From JBCCDY01 sp039030555 (GTDB lineage: Bacteria > Bacteroidota > Bacteroidia > Cytophagales > Cyclobacteriaceae), in contig JBCCDY010000008.1 of the NCBI GenBank assembly GCA_039030555.1, positions 1 to 64,000 of the forward strand: a stretch of 64,000 bases of DNA. The letters run 5' to 3'. The notes beneath the pieces were generated by a model. The model was given only the letters and a program-made list of their open reading frames with translations. It ran no database searches and was not told where the DNA came from. Positions 44,166-52,994 of the stretch are shown here, one piece after another. The first letter of the stretch is position 1; each line of letters opens with the position of its first letter. The position numbers were made by a program, and so were the translations under genes.

Positions 44166-45524
44166 TCATCGGGTTATCTGAATCGTTTTATCAAGGTTTG
44201 CTTTAGCAATGGTTATGTTATACTTAGCAATCGAGGCGGCTAGTCTGGCTGTTGTAAGGTTGTTTCGTGCTTCATTAAATTGCACAAGAAGCACTTGATT
44301 TACGCGGTACTTTCCTCGAACTATATTGAAGTTTTCACTTACATTTTTAAGGGCAGAAGTACGTGCCTTATAGACTTGTAAGGCTTCCTCTAACTCATAG
44401 AAAGCGGTAGCAACTTCCAGCTTAATCTGATTAGTAATGTTTTTGTAATCAGCAGATAATTGATCTTTTTGAAGTTTGGCTTTACTAACCTTTGATTTGT
44501 TACGCCCGGCCTGAAAAATAGGCCAGTTCAAATTGAAGCCAACTAAATAATAATCCTGATTTTCATCAAATGTGTAACCGAAGCCTTGATAGCCTGCCTC
44601 GGCACCTACTGAAATATCTGGTATAATGTATCCTTCCTCTCGTTTTATTAGATATTCCTGGGCTTCAAGACCAGAATTGATTTGTTTGATCTCACTTCGA
44701 TTCGCTATTGCCTCCTCCTGAACAGTTTGCAACGTTAGATCATTCGATACAAAATTTAGTTCGTCACCTCCAATAGCGAGGATAGGCTCATTTAAATCTC
44801 TGTTAAGCAAGAAATTGAAGAATATTTTTGAAGTGTTAATGCTCTTTTTAATAGTGGCAATTTGGGCATTTACTTCATCTAACTGCGCTTTTGAATCATA
44901 CAACACCTCCTTGGTCGCTACATCGTTTTTTATAAGCTTTTCATTCACACGAATGAGTTCATTTATGAGTGTTTTGGTACTATCCAGAATAGTTTGTTGC
45001 TCCAGAAGCTGTAAATGATTGAAGTACGCTTTGGTAATTTGAAAAATTAACTCGTTCTCATAACTCTCCTCTTTAGCTTGAGCTACCGATATATTTGCCT
45101 GCCGTGCTTTGTATCCATAGAAAATATCTGTATTTAGAATTGGCTGTAGTAATTGTATTTTGGTTTCATGAAAGTCGTTAGGTAAAAACTGCTCGTTGAT
45201 ATCCTCAATATTCGTAGGAAATTGCTCTGTTCCTGTCAACTGATTGAGTGTAGCATAAGCGGGATTAAACAGTTGACCCGCAGGAAAGTCTATCGTTCTA
45301 CCTCCGTCAGCCAAAGTGTAACTGGCATCAAAAGAAACATCAGGGAAAAAAAGGCTCTTGGCCTGTTTACTTTCTTCAATACTAATTTTTGTATTGAGTT
45401 TCTCTTTTAGGTATTGTTGGTTGTTTTCCAACCCTATTTCGATATACTCCGTGAGTATAGATTGGCTTAAAACCATCTTAAAACTCAAGAGGAACATGAT
45501 CGAGATTATTATTCTTTTGTTCAT
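44166..45524 (-). CDS. TolC-like outer-membrane efflux protein
   Basis: 452 residues with signal peptide MNKRIIISIMFLLSFKMVLSQ. Two similar halves of long alpha-hairpins with short barrel strands, typical of outer-membrane factors: ESKQAKSLFFPDVSFDASYTL and, in the second half, LIKREEGYIIPDISVGAEAGY; hairpin text such as QLLEQQTILDSTKTLINELI. It forms the outer-membrane exit of a tripartite pump with the adaptor and RND genes downstream. It begins 11 nt after the SDR gene stop, in the same operon. Confidence 0.9.
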   Translation of the reverse strand: MNKRIIISIMFLLSFKMVLSQSILTEYIEIGLENNQQYLKEKLNTKISIEESKQAKSLFFPDVSFDASYTLADGGRTIDFPAGQLFNPAYATLNQLTGTEQFPTNIEDINEQFLPNDFHETKIQLLQPILNTDIFYGYKARQANISVAQAKEESYENELIFQITKAYFNHLQLLEQQTILDSTKTLINELIRVNEKLIKNDVATKEVLYDSKAQLDEVNAQIATIKKSINTSKIFFNFLLNRDLNEPILAIGGDELNFVSNDLTLQTVQEEAIANRSEIKQINSGLEAQEYLIKREEGYIIPDISVGAEAGYQGFGYTFDENQDYYLVGFNLNWPIFQAGRNKSKVSKAKLQKDQLSADYKNITNQIKLEVATAFYELEEALQVYKARTSALKNVSENFNIVRGKYRVNQVLLVQFNEARNNLTTARLAASIAKYNITIAKANLDKTIQITR

Positions 45525-45535
45525 ATAGCGGATTG

Positions 45536-46324
45536 TTAAGCTTGAGCCATCTTTTTCATGATCCCGGTCATCACTTTTATCTTCCCGAACCGAGGCAACA
45601 AATTCAATGAAAAGGTTAGGACTTTGGAAAGAACTCCGGGATAGATCGTCCTAGATTTTCCTATATTTTTTATTATATCTTTTGCGACTTCACGAGGTTT
45701 CATCGCCCCTTTCATATCCATGTTTGCTCGTTCGCTGAAACCCGTTTGAGTAGGTCCCGGAGCCGCCACTAGGACATTTACGTTATAGGATCGTAACTCT
45801 CTAACCAAAGCTTCGCCAAGTGTTTGTACATACGCTTTAGTTGCCGCGTAGTTTGCTGAATAGGGAACCCCCTGAAAGGCCACTATGGAGCTGAACAAGA
45901 CCAAAGCGCCTTTACCCCTTTGCTTGAATCTCTTGCCAAACTCGTAGGCAAAAGAGAGTGTAGATACACAATTCAAGTGAACCATATTGGTCTCATTAGC
46001 TAGCTCATTATTTAGAAAGTATCCTGACGATCCGAAACCTGCGGAGTGTATGCAAACCCCGATATCAAGCTTCTCAGTTTGCTCAAACAACTTAATGACT
46101 TGCTCCTCCACCGATAAGTCGGCGTCTATTGCGAGCGCATCAATACCGTACCTGGTTTTATATTCTACTACGAGCCTATCAAGAAGCTTTTGATCCCGTG
46201 CTACCAATACAAGATCGATGCCGGTTGCTGCCAACTCATCTGAAATTGTCCGTCCAATTCCGGAAGTGGCCCCTGTAACCAGAATATAGTTTCCGAAGGA
46301 TTTAAGTCGGTTATTTTGTTTCAT
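45536..46324 (-). CDS. Short-chain dehydrogenase/reductase
   Basis: 262 residues. Cofactor motif VTGATSGIGRTI near residue 18 (TGxxxGxG), VLVARDQ after strand 2, NCVSTL region, catalytic Ser in ALVLFSSIVA and the YxxxK dyad in YSANYAATKAY. NAD(P)-dependent oxidoreductase of the classical SDR type; substrate unknown. It is the first enzyme gene of the TetR-regulated efflux operon, so it may alter or detoxify the same compound the pump exports. It follows the tetR gene by 106 nt, a gap that holds a small palindrome. Confidence 0.9.
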   Translation of the reverse strand: MKQNNRLKSFGNYILVTGATSGIGRTISDELAATGIDLVLVARDQKLLDRLVVEYKTRYGIDALAIDADLSVEEQVIKLFEQTEKLDIGVCIHSAGFGSSGYFLNNELANETNMVHLNCVSTLSFAYEFGKRFKQRGKGALVLFSSIVAFQGVPYSANYAATKAYVQTLGEALVRELRSYNVNVLVAAPGPTQTGFSERANMDMKGAMKPREVAKDIIKNIGKSRTIYPGVLSKVLTFSLNLLPRFGKIKVMTGIMKKMAQA

Positions 46325-46400
46325 AATTCCATAATTACAGTTGCATTCAATCCATCAAAGCAGGTTAACATATTGAATTTTATTTTCATATTTCATATTA

Positions 46401-46413
46401 TGAACACTGTTCA
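46401..46413. promoter_or_regulatory. TGAACA-C-TGTTCA palindrome between tetR and SDR genes
   Basis: Perfect 6-bp arms with one central base, 77 nt upstream of the SDR start. It differs from the site in front of tetR. A binding site for a second dimeric regulator, or chance, is possible. Confidence 0.4.
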
Positions 46414-46430
46414 GGTTAAAAGAAAATTTT

Positions 46431-47042
46431 TTAAAGTTTCTCTAACATCTCATTGAAATAATCTAAAGCCCCACTCATCAATTCATCCTGATCAAGCTCT
46501 TCATACATTTTCATCCTATCCCTTATCTTGAAAGAAACTGCTCCATGTACAAATGACCAGATCATGAAAGAAAGAAGCTTTGCGTCCTTCGATTTGAAAT
46601 AACCATCATCAATACATTCTTTTACAAGGGAAGTCAAAATACCATGACTTTTCATCCCCAAATCCCATCCCTCATCATTGTGATGGGACTCCATAGGTGC
46701 TTTCATTATAAACATAAGGTCATAATATCCAGGGTTTTCTATCGCGAATTTGAGGTATTGTTTGCCTAGCCGCTTCATTCGATCCATTGGCTTACCTGAT
46801 TGGTTTGCCTCATTCAATTCAGTGAAAAACTTTCTAAAACCTTCTTCGCTGAGTGCATGAAAAAGCTCGTTTTTATCTTTAAAGTACAGGTAAATGGTGG
46901 CAGGACTATATTCGATAGCTTCTGCAATATTTCTGATACTTGTCTTTTCAAAACCTTCTTCAATAAACAATTGGGCAGCCGTAGATAAGATCATTGATCT
47001 CATCTCTTGTCGTTCTCGTTCTTTACGTTCGGCTATTCCCAT
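46431..47042 (-). CDS. TetR family transcriptional regulator
   Basis: 203 residues. N-terminal DNA-binding domain RSMILSTAAQLFIEEGFEKT then SIRNIAEAIEYSPATIYLYF, the TetR helix-turn-helix signature; the remaining helices form the ligand/dimer domain. It precedes, on the same strand, the SDR, outer-membrane factor, adaptor and RND genes. A two-fold symmetric site at 47060-47082 overlaps its own upstream region, so it very likely represses itself and probably the efflux operon until an inducer binds. Confidence 0.92.
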   Translation of the reverse strand: MGIAERKERERQEMRSMILSTAAQLFIEEGFEKTSIRNIAEAIEYSPATIYLYFKDKNELFHALSEEGFRKFFTELNEANQSGKPMDRMKRLGKQYLKFAIENPGYYDLMFIMKAPMESHHNDEGWDLGMKSHGILTSLVKECIDDGYFKSKDAKLLSFMIWSFVHGAVSFKIRDRMKMYEELDQDELMSGALDYFNEMLEKL

Positions 47043-47059
47043 TTTTCAAACATTGGTAA

Positions 47060-47103
47060 TTTACTAAACAGTGTTTAGTAAATAAAGTTGCATTTTACTA
47101 AAC
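47060..47103. promoter_or_regulatory. TetR operator candidate with a third half-site
   Basis: TTTACTAAAC-AGT-GTTTAGTAAA (47060-47082) is a perfect 10-bp inverted repeat with a 3-nt centre, 18 nt upstream of the tetR start; another TTTACTAAAC half-site lies at 47094-47103. The 23-bp length and position fit a TetR-family autoregulatory operator. Confidence 0.75.
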
Positions 47104-47111
47104 TTTATTGA

Positions 47112-48329
47112 TCATTTTATTTTTCCTATGAGTAAACTAACTGAACCACGAGCTGCCAAATCAATATTGAAAGATTTATCTACTGGCCCAAGAACGTTTG
47201 CAAATTCATTAAAAACCATTAAGCCAGCTTCAAAATTAAAAAGCCCCCTTTTTCCAATTCTACGCTGAAGTCCCCATCCTGTAAAATAAGAATCTGGCTC
47301 GCGTATTTCACTCAGTTTACTAATATTGAAAACTTCCGTTCCAGTAGTATTTATATAAGAAAAGCCTGTACTAAAAGTAAAATAATTTCCATGAAAAGAT
47401 TTCGATCCTGAGCCTCTTTCTTCCATTCTTTTTAAGTTGTAGTAGTACCTCAAACTTCCGTTTAAACCTATAGAGTAAGTATTCAAATTTGAAGTGATGA
47501 GATCAGGGAATCCAGAAAGTATCTCGTTTCTTGAATGACTCACAAATACCTGAACATTCAAACTTAGATTTTTCCATATAGACTGTTCACGATCTACACC
47601 AAATGAAAAAAATTTGAATCTTTTGTTTAAGAAAAGACGGGGTGGTGATACCTTCCAAAGGAATTTATTTAGATAAATTTTCTGTTCCGTTTTATCTCTA
47701 TATTTATCATCCAAACCCTCAAAAGAGCCATAGCCGAGACCATTTAGTACAGAAACGCTAAGCTGCCAAAGCTCCTGGTCAGGACTGTAAGAAATAAGCG
47801 CTGAAACATCATAAAATCCCCATTTACCAACCTTTTGCTGTTGACCAAAAGAAAGCTCATAAATATTAGGTGACCTTGCAAACTCATTATTGAAAAGATC
47901 TTGTCGAAGATACCGTAATCCGGTGTATAATCCGGAAAAATTGTCTACAGAACCGGTCTTATCCTTATTTAAATAATATCTTAACTGAACCATAGCATCC
48001 GCAATTAAGAAGTTGTTGAATTCAGTAACGAAGCCTCTAAACCCTCCCTCAATTGAAACGGAAGGCATTATCTTTCTCTCAACTAATAAGGACAAATCAT
48101 TACCTCTTGTACTTGCCCCTAAAATTGGTAAACCTCTAGCTCCAATTTTAAATAGGGTTTTCTGTTCATAAAGATCAGGGTCCAGATAATCGTATTTTTT
48201 TTCTTTCCTAAAGTTCTTTTTTGATGTCTCTTCATAGGAGTAGCTGATTTCTTCATGCTCTTGTGCTATGGAAAAATCACATATTATACTTATACAAAGC
48301 ATAATATTTAATATACATAATATTCTCAT
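47112..48329 (-). CDS. Outer-membrane beta-barrel protein of the ECF sigma operon
   Basis: 405 residues. Signal peptide (MRILCILNIMLCISIICDFSIAQ) and a strand-rich body with alternating patterns and many aromatic residues: SIEGGFRGFVTEFNNFLIAD, YSGLYTGLRYL-like, GLNGSLRYYYNLKR; it ends SVSLLIGKIK. A barrel of the outer membrane is the likely fold; no named family recognised. Its start overlaps the stop of the adhesin-like gene by one base, making it the last gene of the sigma-anti-sigma-adhesin-barrel unit. Confidence 0.7.
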   Translation of the reverse strand: MRILCILNIMLCISIICDFSIAQEHEEISYSYEETSKKNFRKEKKYDYLDPDLYEQKTLFKIGARGLPILGASTRGNDLSLLVERKIMPSVSIEGGFRGFVTEFNNFLIADAMVQLRYYLNKDKTGSVDNFSGLYTGLRYLRQDLFNNEFARSPNIYELSFGQQQKVGKWGFYDVSALISYSPDQELWQLSVSVLNGLGYGSFEGLDDKYRDKTEQKIYLNKFLWKVSPPRLFLNKRFKFFSFGVDREQSIWKNLSLNVQVFVSHSRNEILSGFPDLITSNLNTYSIGLNGSLRYYYNLKRMEERGSGSKSFHGNYFTFSTGFSYINTTGTEVFNISKLSEIREPDSYFTGWGLQRRIGKRGLFNFEAGLMVFNEFANVLGPVDKSFNIDLAARGSVSLLIGKIK

Positions 48330-49219
48330 TATTTTACCTGAATTGATATTGGTTGATAACTGGTATTAATTCTTATTAAGGCATTGTTAGCAGGGTTAAT
48401 ATTCTTATAATGCACTGAATCTTTACCTTCCCAAACGTCCCCAAAAGAATCAGGCACCTTAATGTCTGCAAATGTTGTTGATAAATGATAGTTGAATTTT
48501 TCAGGTTGATTGCTGAAAAGGCTGACTTTCGTTTTATCCCCATTAAGGGATAACATATCCATATTTGTATCTTCTATATCTATTCGACCATATCTACTCT
48601 CTATATCTACTTGACCATTAAGTCTTGAGAGGGTAAGATTCGTCTTTCTCAATTTGGCCTTAAATACTCCGCCAATATCAATACATTCTACCCCGCCAAA
48701 CTTTGTATCTAAGGTTACATTGCGAGAGAGATTTTTAATCTTTCCTGATACGAATTTTAGATTTCCCTGAAAATCAGAATCTAAATCCTGTACTGATAGA
48801 CTTCCATAAGATTGAATTATGTCAACTGGACAAGAGTAAGGAACCTTTAAAAAATACTTGACTGAAAGACTGCCCTTCACTGTTGAAAATCCATCATCAT
48901 TCTGAAAATAATTTCTAATAGAATGATGACCTCTTTCTTCAGATATATCATACTTTAGATAGTTAACCTCCTGCTCTGCTACCTCTTTTTTTGGATGTTT
49001 AGAGATCAGTTCCATTTTCAGATCTACATAATTTTTATCCCATCCTTTGATTTCAATATTTGATTTTTCTGCATCAACCGAAATTCCAGAGCCAGCATTA
49101 CAGCTGAGCTTCTTTTTAACCTCCTTCGATACAATATGAAGAGTTTTTTGAGCCTTCATTGTTGTTGAGTTGAAACCGGCCCAAAGGGCAATAAGTATGA
49201 GTAAGCTTAAGTTTTTCAT
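48329..49219 (-). CDS. Secreted DUF4097-like beta-helix protein
   Basis: 296 residues. Signal peptide MKNLSLLILIALWAGFNSTTMKAQ. The mature part contains repeated short strand units with G/D turns (GISVDAEKSNIEIKGWDKNY, QSYGSLSVQDLDSDFQGNL, DIESRYGRIDIEDTNMDM, TTFADIKVPDSFGDV). This is the adhesin-like DUF4097/DUF4098 style of beta-helix common downstream of Bacteroidota ECF sigma genes. Role unknown. Overlaps the putative anti-sigma gene by 4 nt and the barrel gene by 1 nt, so it is tightly coupled. Confidence 0.7.
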   Translation of the reverse strand: MKNLSLLILIALWAGFNSTTMKAQKTLHIVSKEVKKKLSCNAGSGISVDAEKSNIEIKGWDKNYVDLKMELISKHPKKEVAEQEVNYLKYDISEERGHHSIRNYFQNDDGFSTVKGSLSVKYFLKVPYSCPVDIIQSYGSLSVQDLDSDFQGNLKFVSGKIKNLSRNVTLDTKFGGVECIDIGGVFKAKLRKTNLTLSRLNGQVDIESRYGRIDIEDTNMDMLSLNGDKTKVSLFSNQPEKFNYHLSTTFADIKVPDSFGDVWEGKDSVHYKNINPANNALIRINTSYQPISIQVK

Positions 49220-49728
49220 GATAAAATCATTAAGATCATTTTTTGTGTGATTTCCGATTTAAAGTTCTCCAAGTCGATTTTTGATTTAACTAATTCAGGA
49301 CCATATCCATAGTTGTTTATCATGGTGTCCAGCTCTTCAATTTCTTGCTCCGTAACTTCGAGTTCGTGGAGTAAAGACCTAAATTCAGGAGTCTTACAAA
49401 TAGATAATTCCTGCTTACATCTGCTCTTGATGAATGTGGTTCCTTCATCACCTGTGATCAAATCTTCTTTTTGAAAATCAATTCCTATTTCAGTTGAATA
49501 AGTAATTTGTATAGCTTCACCTTCAGAATAAAATCTGAAAAGAAAAATAGATATCCCTCCTATCAGAAGAATTGATGCTGCAATTCGAATGAAAAAATTA
49601 GTATTATAGTTTGTATTCTTTCCATCTACTGACTCCCATATCTCATCTTTCAATTTCTTTGTATATATTTTTGAACAGTCTGAGGTATGTATTTTTTCTT
49701 TTAAATGGTTATCAAAATTCTTTTCCAT
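49216..49728 (-). CDS. Putative anti-sigma factor, single-pass membrane protein
   Basis: 170 residues from the ATG at 49728; the alternative start at 49773 lies inside the sigma gene and adds an unlikely basic/aromatic tail. A cytoplasmic N-terminal half, about 50 residues, then one helix (FIRIAASILLIGGISIFLF) and an extracytoplasmic C-terminal helical part with two Cys (SRCKQELSICKT). This membrane topology and its place 7 nt after an ECF sigma gene are typical of anti-sigma factors, but no anti-sigma domain is recognisable by eye. It could sense envelope state and hold the sigma factor. Confidence 0.65.
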   Translation of the reverse strand: MEKNFDNHLKEKIHTSDCSKIYTKKLKDEIWESVDGKNTNYNTNFFIRIAASILLIGGISIFLFRFYSEGEAIQITYSTEIGIDFQKEDLITGDEGTTFIKSRCKQELSICKTPEFRSLLHELEVTEQEIEELDTMINNYGYGPELVKSKIDLENFKSEITQKMILMILS

Positions 49729-49735
49729 ACTAATA

Positions 49736-50257
49736 TTATTTAGATAATAGAATCTGTAATTTCTTTCTCGCATAGGTTAATTGAGATCGTGAAGTGCTCT
49801 CAGCAATACCCAGAAGGTCTGCTATTTCCTTATGAGAAAAACCTTCCACTGCGTACATACTAAGAACTAGTCTGTAGCCTTCTGGTAATAAGCCCATAGC
49901 CTGGTTTATATGATCAACACTTGCTCGATCGACTACCTCACTGTCTATTGACGCATCTAGTTCTTCATTTGACTCATGATAAATAATAGTTTTTCTCTCA
50001 CGAATGAGCATTAAACTTTCATTTGCAATTATCTTCATCAGCCAAGACTTAAACCCATTATCACTAAAGTGAGTATACTTTTTAATACTCTTAAATGCCT
50101 TTGTAAAGCCTCTAATTACTGCTTCATTCGCTAGGTCTATATCTCTTATGTATCTCATTGCAACATTTAAACTCTGATCAGCAAACCGGTCGAACATTTT
50201 TCTCTGGCCTCTTGAGTCACCTTTTTGGCATAATTGAATGAGGTCAGAGGTTGTCAA
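49736..50257 (-). CDS. ECF RNA polymerase sigma factor
   Basis: 173 residues from a TTG start (TTG ACA ACC TCT GAC); no in-frame ATG before an upstream stop fits the family start. Sigma-2 region: FDRFADQSLNVAMRYIRDID and AFKSIKKYTHFSDNGFKSWLMKI; sigma-4 helix-turn-helix: LLPEGYRLVLSMYAVEGFSH then KEIADLLGIAESTSRSQLTY. It directs RNA polymerase to its own regulon, which by context includes the anti-sigma, adhesin-like and barrel genes behind it. Confidence 0.92.
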   Translation of the reverse strand: MTTSDLIQLCQKGDSRGQRKMFDRFADQSLNVAMRYIRDIDLANEAVIRGFTKAFKSIKKYTHFSDNGFKSWLMKIIANESLMLIRERKTIIYHESNEELDASIDSEVVDRASVDHINQAMGLLPEGYRLVLSMYAVEGFSHKEIADLLGIAESTSRSQLTYARKKLQILLSK

Positions 50258-50562
50258 ATTTTATAAATATGTTTTGAAGGCTTACAATTATAGAATGCAG
50301 TGGAAATTGAAAACGCTGTATCTCTCGATCAATTTTTGAGTATATCCCACGAATTTCAAGAGGATGCTGGATCTGAAATATTAAATAAATTCGCTCTAAA
50401 AAAATGTTTGGGCTATATTGAAATCTGAGAAAGGCTTTATTCTAGACAATTGTATCATATTTGATTAATAATCATTAGAGGCCTCGTAACTCCACAACCA
50501 CAAAATTCCACTAGAAAAGATAGAAATCTTCATAACCGATGGTTTGTGCTCCTCATTTACAA
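50258..50562. other. Intergenic region upstream of the ECF sigma gene
   Basis: About 305 AT-rich bases between the sigma start and the stop of the PBP-like gene. It must carry the sigma operon promoter (a TATAAAATTTG-like string lies just before the TTG start) and the end of the PBP-like transcript. No gene, RNA or clear terminator seen. Confidence 0.4.
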
Positions 50563-51420
50563 TCACTTGAAGAGACAAGCTTCCCCCGAAATAACGGGCG
50601 AAGTTAAAATACCGGAATTCACTAGAGCTCTACTTACCAAATCGATAGCTTCATGAGGCGCTTCTTTCGTACTGTCCCAAGATGTTGCCTTTGAAAGCTC
50701 TTTTACGTCTTCCAAGTCCAGATTATATTTAGAAGCAATATTTACAGTCGTACTCTCATCTTCTTTAACTGCTTTTACGGCCTTATTAATGACCTTTATG
50801 CACTTCCCAAGAATATTTGATTGCTTTGAAAATGATACTGAAGCAGCAATTACAAAGCACGGCCAAGGTGTAGGATATTGCCCTATCCTCTTGAGTTCTC
50901 CTGAATCGACTAACGGTTTGGTCGTATATTTTTCCCAGAAAAAAACTGATCTCGAATTTTCAGATAATTGTTTTATGGCACCTTCCAAATTATTAATAAC
51001 CTGAAAACGCTGGTTTTTAATATCCCAACCCTGATCACTTACAAACAACGAAGACATTAGATGTGAGCCCGAACCATATCGACTAATTAGATATTGTGCT
51101 TTTTTAATTTCATCAAGAGAATGGAACTCGGAAGTATGATGAACGTGTACCCCCCATATTAATGATGACTGAACATAGGTTTTGATAATACGTGCTGAAT
51201 TGCCTTTGGCTATACTTTGGACAATCCCTTCGGTTAAGACTATTCCAAGATCAAGCTCGCCTTCATTTAGTAGTCTCACCATTTCTCCGGTTCCCTCAGG
51301 AACTTCTACCCAGCTCAAGGCAATTCCTTCTTTTTCAAACCACTTTCGCTCTAAAGCATAATGAATCGGGTAATTAAAATATTCCGGTACACCACCGAGC
51401 CTGACCGTCTCTAAATGCAT
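50563..51420 (-). CDS. NMT1/THI5-like periplasmic-binding-type protein without signal peptide
   Basis: 285 residues beginning MHLETVRLGGVPEYFNYPIHYALERKW; the mature fold starts at residue 1, with no signal peptide or lipobox. Family signs: WFEKEGIALSWVEVPEGTGEM, LLNEGELDLGIVLTEGIVQ and a second lobe with SRYGSGSHLMSSLF. It is a two-lobed type II solute-binding fold of the SsuA/THI5-like group, apparently cytoplasmic, like the Ca3427-type stand-alone proteins known in some bacteria and fungi. No ABC permease or ATPase lies beside it. It may be a cytoplasmic sensor or a biosynthesis enzyme; ligand unknown. Divergent from hemH. Confidence 0.8.
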   Translation of the reverse strand: MHLETVRLGGVPEYFNYPIHYALERKWFEKEGIALSWVEVPEGTGEMVRLLNEGELDLGIVLTEGIVQSIAKGNSARIIKTYVQSSLIWGVHVHHTSEFHSLDEIKKAQYLISRYGSGSHLMSSLFVSDQGWDIKNQRFQVINNLEGAIKQLSENSRSVFFWEKYTTKPLVDSGELKRIGQYPTPWPCFVIAASVSFSKQSNILGKCIKVINKAVKAVKEDESTTVNIASKYNLDLEDVKELSKATSWDSTKEAPHEAIDLVSRALVNSGILTSPVISGEACLFK

Positions 51421-51581
51421 AAATGTTATAGCTGGTATTAAAAACCGTAAAAATAGAATTTATAGCTTACCTAACTCAATAAGGTCTAAATATTGAATGG
51501 CATTCAATATTAAAATACAAATATAGAATCTGGGAAAACATACTAATTTCAAGCTTGTTTAGTACGCTTACTGAAGAAAAT

Positions 51582-52607
51582 ATGTCTAAAACCGGAGTTT
51601 TATTAGTAAATCTGGGGACTCCAGATGAGCCTTCCACGCCTGCACTCAGAAGATATTTAAGGGAATTTCTAATGGATGGAAGGGTTATTGACATCCCTGC
51701 CTTCCCAAGATTTCTTCTGGTCAATGGTATTATTGCACCCTTTAGAGCCCCAAAAATTGTAAAAGAGTACAAAAAATTATGGACTGAAAATGGTTCTCCA
51801 CTACTCGTCTATGGAAAAGAAGTTAAAAAAAAGCTTCAGGAGAAACTCGGGAATCACTATTTGGTAGAGCTCGGCATGAGGTATCAGAGCCCTGATATTG
51901 AAGGAGCCTTGAAAAAGCTCAAGCAGAACAAAGTAGAAGACCTAATTATAGTTAGCATGTTCCCACAATATGCTTCTGCGACTTCGGGTTCAGTAGCACA
52001 GAAAGTCATGGAGATCATAAAAGACTGGAATGTCATTCCGAATATTAGGTTTATAAACAAGTATCACACTCATCCAAAACTGATCAAGGGGTTTTCCGAA
52101 AACGGTAGCACTTTATTAAAAGATAATGAGTATGACCATATCATTTTTAGTTACCATGGAATCCCTGAAAGACATCTAAGGCGTTTAGGAAAAGACTATA
52201 ATCAGTGCAGTTACCCGGGCTGTAGTGGAAGTTGTGCCGAAGGTTTAAAAGAGAATTCCTATTGTTACCGTTCCGCTTGTTTCGAAACTTCAAACCTAAT
52301 CGCCGAGGAACTAAAGCTCAAAAGTGAAGATTATACTGTTTGCTTTCAGTCAAGATTAGGGAAAGATCCATGGATTCAACCTTATACGGAAGACGTTGTG
52401 AACGATCTGGCTAAAAAAGGAGTAAAACGTGTACTTGCATTTTCTCCTGCATTTGTTGCCGATTGCCTGGAAACTACCCTCGAGGTTGGTGAACAATACA
52501 AGGAGCAGTTTTTGGAAGAAGGCGGTGAAATATGGGATTTAGTTCCTAGCCTGAATAGCTCAGAGCCGTGGATTGAATGCCTAGAAGATTTGGTTAGATC
52601 TTCATAA
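51582..52607 (+). CDS. hemH: Ferrochelatase
   Basis: 341 residues from the ATG at 51582; a TTG at 51555 would only add nine unneeded residues. Motifs: GVLLVNLGTPDEP at the start, FSYHGIPERHLRR (the metal-site His region), the Cys-rich QCSYPGCSGSC-type insert, CFQSRLGKDPWIQPYT, and VLAFSPAFVADCLETTLEVG with the catalytic Glu. It inserts Fe2+ into protoporphyrin IX in the last step of heme synthesis. Single gene, divergent from the PBP-like gene. Confidence 0.95.
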   Translation: MSKTGVLLVNLGTPDEPSTPALRRYLREFLMDGRVIDIPAFPRFLLVNGIIAPFRAPKIVKEYKKLWTENGSPLLVYGKEVKKKLQEKLGNHYLVELGMRYQSPDIEGALKKLKQNKVEDLIIVSMFPQYASATSGSVAQKVMEIIKDWNVIPNIRFINKYHTHPKLIKGFSENGSTLLKDNEYDHIIFSYHGIPERHLRRLGKDYNQCSYPGCSGSCAEGLKENSYCYRSACFETSNLIAEELKLKSEDYTVCFQSRLGKDPWIQPYTEDVVNDLAKKGVKRVLAFSPAFVADCLETTLEVGEQYKEQFLEEGGEIWDLVPSLNSSEPWIECLEDLVRSS

Positions 52608-52703
52608 GCATAATTGTTAGCTGTATTACATTTTGATAAATTGAATAGCTACAGCTGATAATTATCCGTTTAGCGTAACATCTACAATCAAAATGTTTAC
52701 AGC

Positions 52704-52994
52704 ATGCTTGAATTAAGACCCAATTGCGAAAATTGTGGAGAAGATTTACCTCCTGATTCTCCAAAAGCTGTCATCTGTTCTTATGAATGTACTTATTGCG
52801 ATAAGTGCGCACAAGAAATTTTAAAAGATGTTTGCCCCAATTGCGGTGGAAACTTTACTCCAAGACCCATTCGGCCAAAAGAAGAATTAATTAAAAATCC
52901 TGCGTCAACTAAAATGATCCTGAAGCCATTTGACTACAAAAAACACAGAGAGATGTATAAAAAGTATGAGGGTATAAATCCGCTAGAGCGTTAA
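52704..52994 (+). CDS. DUF1272 zinc-ribbon protein
   Basis: 96 residues. Starts MLELRPNCENCGEDLPPDSP and has three Cys pairs: NCENC, SYECTYCDKC and CPNCGGNF, the DUF1272 pattern (about 50 residues) followed by a basic tail ending KKYEGINPLER. It should bind zinc; function unknown. The stop overlaps the convergent HAD-like gene by 4 nt. Confidence 0.88.
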   Translation: MLELRPNCENCGEDLPPDSPKAVICSYECTYCDKCAQEILKDVCPNCGGNFTPRPIRPKEELIKNPASTKMILKPFDYKKHREMYKKYEGINPLER

